A DNA stretch of 64,000 nt from Cytophagales bacterium (GTDB lineage Bacteria > Bacteroidota > Bacteroidia > Cytophagales > 172606-1). The notes beneath the pieces were generated by a model. It ran no database searches and was not told the DNA's origin. It was given only the letters and a program-made list of their open reading frames with translations. The stretch spans positions 198,709 through 262,708 of the forward strand of contig JAUJMU010000005.1 in NCBI GenBank assembly GCA_030446715.1, given 5' to 3'. Position 1 is the first letter of the stretch. Each line of letters opens with the position of its first letter. Shown piece by piece: positions 55,031 to 64,000 of the stretch. The translations under genes were made by a program, and so were the position numbers.

Positions 55031-55038
55031 TAATTTTG
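55031..55038 (+). promoter_or_regulatory. TonB receptor promoter -7 element
   Basis: TAATTTTG, an exact TAnnTTTG match 22 bases before the start codon and 10 bases after the palindrome. Confidence 0.65.
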
Positions 55039-55060
55039 CAGCACTTAATTTTCTCTTGCC

Positions 55061-57520
55061 ATGAAAGAAATATACGCTGCACTTAAACTGCTTACTTGCT
55101 TGCTGTGCTTTGCCTGCTGCACAATCACAGCCACTGCCCAGACAAAAACCGGAAGGATTGAGGGAACAATCACTTCTGCCGGTGGAATTGCCCTTGAAGG
55201 CGTTTCCGTCCGGATAAACGGAAAAAACTCCGGTACCCGCACCGATGCCAATGGCCGTTACAAATTGTCCAACCTCCCTGCCGGCGACCACATCCTGATT
55301 TTTTCACAGATCGGATATGCCACGTTGCGGCAGCCGGTACAGGTACAGGCGGGCAAAACCTCGCGTCTGGACCTGCGGCTCGAAGAAAAAACAGAAGACT
55401 TACAGGAGGTAGAAGTAAATGGCACCCGGGGAACTGACCGCATCACCTATATGAAGGAAGTAGAAGGAGTGGGTGTGTATGCCGGTAAAAAAACCGAAAT
55501 CATCAATCCGGACCGTACGGATGCCAATCTGGCCCTTAACAATACCCGGCAGGTATTCGCCCGCGTTCCGGGCATCAGCATCTGGGAAAATGACGGCTCT
55601 GGTATCCAGGTAGGCGTAGCTGCCCGCGGTCTGAGTCCGAACCGCTCCTGGGAGTTTAACGTCCGCCAGAACGGTTACGACGTCAGCGCCGACCCGCTGG
55701 GCTACCCTGAGGCGTATTACAACCCGCCGATGGAAGCGGTGCGGCAGCTGCAGGTAATACGCGGCGCGGCTTCGCTGCAGTATGGCCCTCAGTTCGGCGG
55801 CCTGCTGAACTATGTACTCAAATCAGGCGATTCTACCCGCAAAATTGCGGTAGAAACGCAGCATACGGTAGGTTCTTATGGCCTGTACAACACCTACAAT
55901 GGAGTAGGCGGGCAGGTCGGAAAGCTTAACTACTACGGAGCCATTAATTACCGCCGGGCTGACGGCTGGCGTGAAGGCAGTCAGTACGATTATTTCTGGG
56001 GTTACGGTAACCTGCAGTACGCTTTTTCAAACCGGCTGAAAGTCGGCTTCCAGCTGAGCCGCACTTACTTTGAGAATCAGCAGCCGGGCGGCCTCACCGA
56101 TGCGCAGTTTGCCGGCAATCCGCGGCAGGCTAACCGCAACCGCAACTGGTTCAGCACCCCGTGGACCATTCCTGCCTTCAATCTGAACTACCGGATCAGC
56201 CCGTCTACCAAACTGAATGTGAAGGCATTCGGATTGTTCGGTCAGCGGAACAGCGTTGGTTTCGTGGCCGCCGCCAATGTGGCCGACACTATCAATACCA
56301 CTACCGGAGACTACAACAACCGCCAGCTGGACCGTGACCTGTACCGTAATTTCGGCGCTGAGGCGCGGCTGCTTACCCGGTATACCCTGCTGGGTGGCCA
56401 GCATGCCCTTGCTACCGGCGTCCGCTACTTCAACGGCGCTACCAGACGGCAGCAGTCGGGCAGAGGCACTACCGGCCGCGACTTTGACCTCACCCTCCTT
56501 GATCCGCAGTACCGGAGAGAATACCAGTTCGGTTCCCGGAATGCGGCTTTCTTCGCGGAAAATGTTTTCCGGCCTCTCCGCAATCTTTCAGTTACGCCCG
56601 GCCTGCGGTTTGAACACCTGTATACCACCTCCGCCGGCCGCATGAATATCGCCGCTGACGGTACACCGGTTACAATTATGCCTCAGGCGCAAACGCGTAA
56701 CTTTTTTCTGCTCGGCCTTGGTCTGGAATACGCCACTACTGCCACTACCAGCGTGTACGCCAATATTTCGCAGGCCTACCGCCCAGTGCTGTTTGCCGAC
56801 CTGGTGCCGCCGGGCACCACTGACGAGATTGATCCTAATCTGAAAGACGCCAGAGGCTACAACGCTGACTTTGGCTTCCGGGGCACCCTTAGCGATTTCA
56901 TGCGCTTTGACATCGGGGCCTTTTACCTGCACTACGACGGCCGAATCGGTACGCTTACCCAAACCCGCGACGACGGCAGCCGGTATCAGTTCCGCACCAA
57001 TATCGGCACCAGCGTAACCAAGGGTACTGAACTGTATGCGGAGGTTGATCCGATCCGGGCTTTCCTGCCTTCATCCCGGATCGGCAGTATGACACTATTC
57101 GCTTCCATGGCCTATGTAGATGCCAGGTACATAGCAGGCAGTTTTGTGTCCGGCAGTTCCAATGTGGAGTTGAAAGGCAATCGGGTGGAGAATGCTCCCA
57201 GCCACATTAACCGGTTTGGTCTTACCTATGTCCTGAAAGGATTCTCCACTACTTACCAGCTGAGCTACGTGGACGCCACTTTCTCGGATGCGAACAATAC
57301 CCTGTCTTCCGCCAATGGCGACAATGGCGTGATTCCCGAATATCAGGTAATGGACTGGTCATTTACGTACCGCTTTCCGAAGGTTTTCAACGTGAAGGGC
57401 GGCGTCAATAACCTTGCTGATACCCGCTACTTCACCCGCCGTGCCGGAGGATATCCCGGTCCCGGCCTGATTCCCGGCGACGGACGCACCTTTTACCTGA
57501 CGATTGGTGCCCGGTTCTGA
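55061..57520 (+). CDS. TonB-dependent receptor, FecA-like
   Basis: 819 aa outer-membrane receptor. Signal peptide (residues 1-26, ending TATAQ), a CarboxypepD_reg-like domain (about 30-115; GTITSAGGIALEGVSVRINGK, TDANGRYKLSNLPAGDHIL), a plug (about 145-255; ARVPGISIWENDGSGIQVGVAARGLSPNRSWEFN, VIRGAASLQYGPQFGGLLNYVLKSG), and a 22-strand barrel ending YLTIGARF with the terminal Phe needed for assembly. The plug with GVAARGLSPNRSWEFNVRQNGYDVSADPLGYPEAYY is close to Fe(III)-dicitrate receptors. The palindrome upstream and the metal-receptor gene downstream support an iron-chelate substrate. Confidence 0.92.
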   Translation: MKEIYAALKLLTCLLCFACCTITATAQTKTGRIEGTITSAGGIALEGVSVRINGKNSGTRTDANGRYKLSNLPAGDHILIFSQIGYATLRQPVQVQAGKTSRLDLRLEEKTEDLQEVEVNGTRGTDRITYMKEVEGVGVYAGKKTEIINPDRTDANLALNNTRQVFARVPGISIWENDGSGIQVGVAARGLSPNRSWEFNVRQNGYDVSADPLGYPEAYYNPPMEAVRQLQVIRGAASLQYGPQFGGLLNYVLKSGDSTRKIAVETQHTVGSYGLYNTYNGVGGQVGKLNYYGAINYRRADGWREGSQYDYFWGYGNLQYAFSNRLKVGFQLSRTYFENQQPGGLTDAQFAGNPRQANRNRNWFSTPWTIPAFNLNYRISPSTKLNVKAFGLFGQRNSVGFVAAANVADTINTTTGDYNNRQLDRDLYRNFGAEARLLTRYTLLGGQHALATGVRYFNGATRRQQSGRGTTGRDFDLTLLDPQYRREYQFGSRNAAFFAENVFRPLRNLSVTPGLRFEHLYTTSAGRMNIAADGTPVTIMPQAQTRNFFLLGLGLEYATTATTSVYANISQAYRPVLFADLVPPGTTDEIDPNLKDARGYNADFGFRGTLSDFMRFDIGAFYLHYDGRIGTLTQTRDDGSRYQFRTNIGTSVTKGTELYAEVDPIRAFLPSSRIGSMTLFASMAYVDARYIAGSFVSGSSNVELKGNRVENAPSHINRFGLTYVLKGFSTTYQLSYVDATFSDANNTLSSANGDNGVIPEYQVMDWSFTYRFPKVFNVKGGVNNLADTRYFTRRAGGYPGPGLIPGDGRTFYLTIGARF

Positions 57521-57535
57521 TCTGAAATCCAGCTC

Positions 57536-57570
57536 CAAAAGCCCGGTGTCCCATTGATCCCGGGCTTTTG
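57536..57570 (+). terminator. TonB receptor gene terminator
   Basis: AAAAGCCCGG, 11-12-base loop, CCGGGCTTTT. It sits directly before the promoter of the next gene. Confidence 0.8.
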
Positions 57571-57578
57571 TATTTTTG
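57571..57578 (+). promoter_or_regulatory. Promoter -7 element four bases before a start codon
   Basis: TATTTTTG matches TAnnTTTG and ends three bases before the ATG at 57582, as at glyS. Transcription would begin at or within the start codon. Confidence 0.5.
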
Positions 57579-57581
57579 CGC

Positions 57582-58349
57582 ATGCCCTTCGTAGAATCCA
57601 TTCCATACACTCCACAGCGGATCGTATCACTGGTGCCCTCCCAGACGGAACTGCTGTTTCACCTGGGCTTGGGCGAACGGGTGGTGGGCGTGACCAAGTT
57701 CTGCATTCATCCGGCGGAGCAGACGCAACGGATTACCAAAGTGGGCGGCACCAAACAGTTCCGCTTCCCGGTAATAGAACAGCTACAGCCTGATTTGATT
57801 CTTGGAAACAAGGAAGAAAACTACCAGGAAGGGATAGAACAACTGGCAGTCCGGTACCCCGTCTGGATCAGTGATATTTTTGATCTGTCTGACGCCCTGG
57901 GCATGATCAGTAAGGTAGGAAGCCTGACCGGAAAAAGTGCGCAAGCCACGGAGCTGGTGAAAAAAATAGCTGAAGGTTTCCGTTCACTCAAGCCCATCAC
58001 TCCGCCGCCAAAAGTTGCTTATCTGATCTGGAAAAAGCCTTACATGGCCGCCGGCAGCCTTACCTTCATCCACGACATGCTGATTCGTTGCGGATTCACG
58101 AATGTTTTTGGCCCTCTCAGCCGGTATCCGGAAGTAACCGTTTCCGATCTGGCCGACGCCCGGGCGGACTACGTTTTTCTTTCATCGGAGCCCTACCCCT
58201 TCCGGGAGAAAGATCTACAGGAGCTGCAGACCGCCTTGCCCGCCAGCCGCATTGTACTGGTAGACGGCGAAATGTTTTCCTGGTACGGGAGCCGGCTTCT
58301 GCACTCGGTGTTATATTTTCAGTCGCTGACCGGCCAGCTGGCAGGTTAA
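57582..58349 (+). CDS. Helical-backbone metal receptor (BtuF/FecB-like), no signal peptide
   Basis: 255 aa from MPFVESIPYTPQRIVSLVPSQTELLFHLGLGERVVGVTKFC. Two Rossmann-like lobes joined by a long helix: GGTKQFRFPVIEQLQPDLILGNKEENYQEGIEQL, then VAYLIWKKPYMAAGSLTFIHDML, VTVSDLADARADYVFLSSEPYPF. This is the periplasmic-binding-protein fold for cobalamin and siderophores, but no signal peptide or lipobox is visible, so it seems to stay in the cytosol unless the start is wrong. No permease or ATPase follows. Next to the TonB receptor, but it has its own promoter after a terminator. Confidence 0.85.
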   Translation: MPFVESIPYTPQRIVSLVPSQTELLFHLGLGERVVGVTKFCIHPAEQTQRITKVGGTKQFRFPVIEQLQPDLILGNKEENYQEGIEQLAVRYPVWISDIFDLSDALGMISKVGSLTGKSAQATELVKKIAEGFRSLKPITPPPKVAYLIWKKPYMAAGSLTFIHDMLIRCGFTNVFGPLSRYPEVTVSDLADARADYVFLSSEPYPFREKDLQELQTALPASRIVLVDGEMFSWYGSRLLHSVLYFQSLTGQLAG

Positions 58350-58432
58350 ATACCGAAGTAAGTTTGAGTACAGGTTTTAACTTTTGGCGTGCTGGATTCA
58401 AACGTATGGCAGTTGATTAGTCATCCGTTTTC

Positions 58433-58478
58433 ATTTAAAATCCAGAATTCACAATTTAAAATTGCGCAGCTGCTTAAC
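58433..58478 (-). repeat. AT-rich dispersed repeat, family A copy (reverse)
   Basis: ATTTAAAATCCAGAATTCAC then AATTTAAAATTGCGCAGCTG; it ends at the stop codon of anmK. Confidence 0.7.
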
Positions 58479-59665
58479 TATTCCGGGAAAGATACTTTTC
58501 CCATCGCTACCGAAGGGATATTACCAAAGTCGGTTTTTCCCCCGGCTACTGCTTCATTGGCCAGCGTAGCAAACAAAACTGCTTCTTTCGCATCGGGCAG
58601 GATGCCTAACGCCGAGGTATCGCTGAAAGTACACTCTGGCAAAAGTTCCTTCAGCCCGGTTACAATCACCGGGTTGTGCATGCCGCCGCCGCTCAGGTAA
58701 ACTGCCGGCGGTGTACTGGTAAAACTTTTCTTAACTGAGTACGCTATGCCTTCAACCGTAAAACGGGTAAGTGTAGCAATAAGATCTTCGGGAGAGAGCC
58801 CTCCGGTGCCCGTTAGTGATTGTTTGCCCTTCACATATTCAGTACTGAATAGTTCTGGCCCGGTGGTTTTTGGAAACGGAGCATCAAAAAACGGGTGATC
58901 CCGTAAGCTTTTTAACAGCGGCTCATTTATACGACCACTGGCGGCTATGCTTCCGTTATCGTCATAGGCTTTGCCGGGAAAATAGTGTCTCACGAAGGCG
59001 TCAATTAAGGTATTGCCGGGCCCGACATCAGTTGAAAAAATCCGGCTGGCGTCAAGATCACCCGGCAGGAAGGTAAAATTGGCAATGCCGCCCATGTTGA
59101 GCAAGATACGGTCTTCACCTTTTTTGGAAAACAGAAGATAATCTCCATACACTGCCAACGGTGCTCCTTCTCCTCCCGCCGCGACGTGTTTCTGCCTGAA
59201 GTCGCTAAACGTGATAATTCCTGTATTGACTGCGATATGATCCCCATCTCCTATTTGCAGCGTAGCATTGGAAAACCCGGAGTACCCATGCTGACTCTGC
59301 GGCGCGTGATAAATCGTTTGCCCGTGGCTGGCAATCAGGTGGATATTTTTGGGCTGGTAGTTCCACTCCCCGAGACACTGGAGAATCATTCCGGCATGCA
59401 GTTGTCCAATCCATGCGTTGAGCAGACAAACCTTCTCCAGTTCGACCTGCTTTCTGGCAAAAACTGACCTGATATGTGATTTGGTATGCTCATCATAAGG
59501 GACGGTATGAAACTTTACAACCTCAACTTCAGTCTTCAATCCGCTGCCCCGGAACCGGCACAAAGCCACATCCAGGCCATCCAGCGAAGTGCCCGACATA
59601 AGGCCGATGATCAGCCGTTCCTCCTGACCCGCTATCTGGCAGAGCTTTTCGATATTTGCGTTCAT
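58478..59665 (-). CDS. anmK: Anhydro-N-acetylmuramic acid kinase
   Basis: 395 aa from the ATG at 59665. Phosphorylates and opens 1,6-anhydro-MurNAc from peptidoglycan turnover. ATP-binding motif LIIGLMSGTSLDGLDVALC, catalytic FSDFRQKHVAAGGEGAPLAVYGDYLL, LLNMGGIANFTFLP, TDVGPGNTLIDAFVRHYFPGKAYDDNGS, and YLSGGGMHNPVIV near the end. Monocistronic; no murQ or amidase neighbour. Confidence 0.95.
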   Translation of the reverse strand: MNANIEKLCQIAGQEERLIIGLMSGTSLDGLDVALCRFRGSGLKTEVEVVKFHTVPYDEHTKSHIRSVFARKQVELEKVCLLNAWIGQLHAGMILQCLGEWNYQPKNIHLIASHGQTIYHAPQSQHGYSGFSNATLQIGDGDHIAVNTGIITFSDFRQKHVAAGGEGAPLAVYGDYLLFSKKGEDRILLNMGGIANFTFLPGDLDASRIFSTDVGPGNTLIDAFVRHYFPGKAYDDNGSIAASGRINEPLLKSLRDHPFFDAPFPKTTGPELFSTEYVKGKQSLTGTGGLSPEDLIATLTRFTVEGIAYSVKKSFTSTPPAVYLSGGGMHNPVIVTGLKELLPECTFSDTSALGILPDAKEAVLFATLANEAVAGGKTDFGNIPSVAMGKVSFPE

Positions 59666-59768
59666 ATTCAATAATGCAGATCTGAACAGGTTTTGCCGGC
59701 AGAGGCAATAGTTGAAAGTACTGGTGCAAAATAATGCTGCCCCGACTGCATCTTAGCCGATTAAAATT

Positions 59769-59776
59769 TACCTTTG
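59769..59776 (+). promoter_or_regulatory. glyA promoter -7 element
   Basis: TACCTTTG, exact TAnnTTTG match 21 bases before the glyA ATG. Confidence 0.55.
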
Positions 59777-59797
59777 TAAAAAAAGAAACTACTTCTC

Positions 59798-61099
59798 ATG
59801 GACAATGTAGCACAACTTACGGACAGAGACAGTCAGATATTTGACTTGATCAACAGAAAAGAAACAGGCAAGAATACGGAATAGAGTTGATTGCCTCTGA
59901 AAATTTTGTTTCTCCTCAGGTGATGCAAGCCATGGGAAGCGTACTGACGAATAAATACGCTGAAGGACTACCAGGCAAGCGATATTATGGCGGATGTGAA
60001 ATAGTAGACGAAATAGAACAGTTGGCCATTGATCGGGCCAAAGAATTGTTCAATGCTACATGGGTGAACGTACAGCCACATTCCGGAGCACAAGCCAACG
60101 CCGCAGCATTTCTGGCAATACTCAATCCGGGAGACAAAATCTTAGGATTCAATCTTGCGCATGGTGGCCATTTGACTCATGGCTCCCCGGTAAACTTCTC
60201 TGGCAAGCTGTATCAGCCTTATTTCTATGGAGTGGAGCAGGAAACAGGTCTGATTGACTGGAACAAGGTAGAAGAAACAGCAGTTAAAGAACGGCCGAAG
60301 CTTATTATATGCGGTGCTTCGGCTTATTCCCGCGACTGGGATTATCAGCGGCTGCGGCAAATAGCTGACCAGGGTGGGTGCCTTGTTGCTGGCTGATATC
60401 TCACATCCAGCCGGTTTGATAGCCAAAGGACTGTTGAATGACCCTTTACAATACTGTCACATCGTTACCACTACTACTCACAAAACATTAAGGGGTCCAC
60501 GTGGTGGAATGATCATGATGCGTGATGATTTTGAGAACCCATTTGGTATAAAAACACCCAAAGGGGAATTGCGCATGATGTCAGCTCTGCTGGACAGCGG
60601 TGTATTTCCGGGTACTCAGGGAGGGCCGCTTGAGCACGTAATTGCATCCAAAGCAGTAGCATTCCATGAGGCCCTGTCCGATGATTTCAAGACCTATACT
60701 CAGAAAGTAAAAGACAATGCGAAGGCCATGGCTCAGGCATTTGTTGAGAAAGGTTATAAGATTATATCCGATGGCACGGACAACCATCTGATGCTGATTG
60801 ATCTCCGGTCAAAAGGACTTAGTGGGAAAGTGGCCGAAGAAACGCTCATCAAAGCAGACATCACCATCAATAAGAATATGGTACCGTTTGATGACAAATC
60901 ACCGTTTGTAACATCAGGCATGAGAGTGGGAACAGCTGCAATGACCTCGAGGGGAATGGGTGAAAGAGAGATGGAACAAATTGTGGACTATATAGATACA
61001 GTTTTAACCAATACAGCAAATTCATCAATGATCTCATCCGTGAAGGAGGAAATCCGCACTTGGATGGAAAACTTTCCATTATATAAGGATAAGTTTTAA
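59798..61099 (+). pseudogene. glyA: Serine hydroxymethyltransferase, two opposing frameshifts
   Basis: The 433-codon span encodes the whole of SHMT but in three pieces. The ATG frame gives [22 protein letters not shown], then stops at 59882-59884; removing the effect of a 1-base deletion near 59860-59868 restores [20 protein letters not shown] 1-base insertion in CAGGGTGGG (about 60380) breaks [20 protein letters not shown]. The final frame is that of the ATG. Conserved parts are intact: [27 protein letters not shown], the PLP lysine segment [39 protein letters not shown]. Base composition is visibly more AT-rich than neighbours. Two sequencing errors or a decayed extra copy are both possible. 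Confidence 0.88.
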
Positions 61100-61112
61100 A
61101 AAGTATAAACTT

Positions 61113-61159
61113 CTGAAACAGAAAAGGCCACTTGCAATAAGTGGCCTTTTCTGTTTCAG
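61113..61159. terminator. Strong terminator between glyA and the rRNA operon
   Basis: CTGAAACAGAAAAGGCCACT-T, loop GCAAT, A-AGTGGCCTTTTCTGTTTCAG: a perfect 21-bp stem with A and T runs, usable from both sides. Confidence 0.92.
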
Positions 61160-61424
61160 GAGCCAAATTAAATGCAGAGCCGATTAAGATAACAATGTAA
61201 AGATGAGAAATACAACAAGTAGCTTTCCCCAGGCAAGGCACAGGAAAGCCCTGCGGGGGTAAACCTGCGGGGCAGCGTCGTGCCGCTCTTGTGCAGTGTC
61301 TGCCGGGTGGGACTTTGTGTGAGGGGCTGCCGCTCCTGGGCAGCGTGCTGCCGCTGCGGGGCAGGGGTTGAGTCAAGGGGAAAGGGATTGCGCCTGCCGC
61401 GCGGGGCAGATGCTTCAGTAAAGG
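61160..61424. other. GC-rich region with repeated CTGCGGGG/CTGCC motifs downstream of 5S
   Basis: No gene. Contains CCTGCGGGG, CTGCCGCTCCTGGGCAGC, GTGCTGCCGCTGCGGGGCAG and CCTGCCGCGCGGGGCAG, which can form several alternative hairpins; it could serve as the rRNA operon terminator region. Confidence 0.5.
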
Positions 61425-61535
<111 letters not shown>

Positions 61536-61757
61536 AGTTCTTTCAATACTTCTTTCGTCTTCCTGCTGCCGGCCCGGCGGTAAGTCCCGGCAGGAAGCCT
61601 GCACGGGCAGAGAGGAAAAGAAAATGAGAAAAGAAATAATGACAGAAGAGATAAGGAAAGGCCGCAGCGGTAAACAGCAGCCAGAGACATGCAATGAGTT
61701 TTGAGGCAGAACCCTGCTTTATGAGTAGTCTGTGAGCCCTGAGTAAAAACAAGGAGC

Positions 61758-64000
<2,243 letters not shown>

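Noticed and set aside
59798..61099. Programmed frameshifting in glyA
   Set aside because: The two sites lack a slippery heptamer with stimulator, and SHMT has no known recoding; error or decay is simpler.

Overview
The window reads as a chromosomal segment of a Bacteroidota bacterium, most likely order Cytophagales (Spirosoma-like). The grounds are several start sites with the Bacteroidota promoter element TAnnTTTG, families typical of that phylum (DUF4293, DUF4920, DUF1684, DUF6249, a MutS-like membrane ATPase, a FecA-type TonB receptor, zinc-finger anti-sigma factor), weak ribosome binding sites, and an rRNA operon of ordinary bacterial type. I estimate GC in the low fifties by eye. The genus is inference.

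Layout. 1-7.1 kb: end of a sugar-phosphate transferase, rplS and glyS (divergent), DUF4293, MutS-like ATPase, a PpiD-like foldase broken by one stop. 7.2-9.2 kb: DeoC-like protein overlapping proline dehydrogenase. 9.2-13.6 kb: accessory patch with a decayed vapBC, two attC-like repeats enclosing a broken cassette-like gene, a Tat-exported lactonase, a Kelch protein, a broken small membrane protein and an unknown gene. 13.7-23.5 kb: M23 lipoprotein, OmpA/PD40 protein, threonine aldolase, heptosyltransferase-type GT9, Na+/solute symporter, ATL protein, ECF sigma/anti-sigma pair. 23.7-36.5 kb: GH13 amylase lipoprotein, sorbosone dehydrogenase-like lipoprotein, GAF/PAS kinase, Na+/H+ antiporter, a cupredoxin plus beta-propeller pair, yebC, a phospholipase C/S1-P1-like protein. 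36.7-44.6 kb: rpsT, radC, DUF1684, response regulator, htpG, transglutaminase, DUF4174, GroES-like, rhomboid. 44.6-48.6 kb: trpD-trpC(broken)-trpF-trpB, with no trpA, trpE or trpG in the window. 48.6-54.9 kb: broken DUF4920, PAS kinase, HD-CoaD fusion, queD, folE, RluA. 55-58.3 kb: TonB receptor with a palindromic operator and a metal-receptor protein. 58.5-64 kb: anmK, glyA with two frameshifts, then 5S and 23S rRNA on the minus strand, with 23S running off the end.

The most unusual property is how many genes are broken: ppiD (stop), DUF4920 (three stops in an otherwise well preserved fossil), trpC (missing core segment plus a 10-bp insertion), glyA (-1 then +1), vapC (+1), vapB (5' end lost), a cassette gene and a small membrane protein. 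Some are core metabolism. Either this lineage is decaying or accepting mutations, or the assembly carries errors; reads would decide. Other points of interest are an HD domain fused to CoaD, a DeoC relative without its Schiff-base lysine, integron-like cassette boundaries, promoters that abut start codons, and several families of intergenic palindromic repeats.
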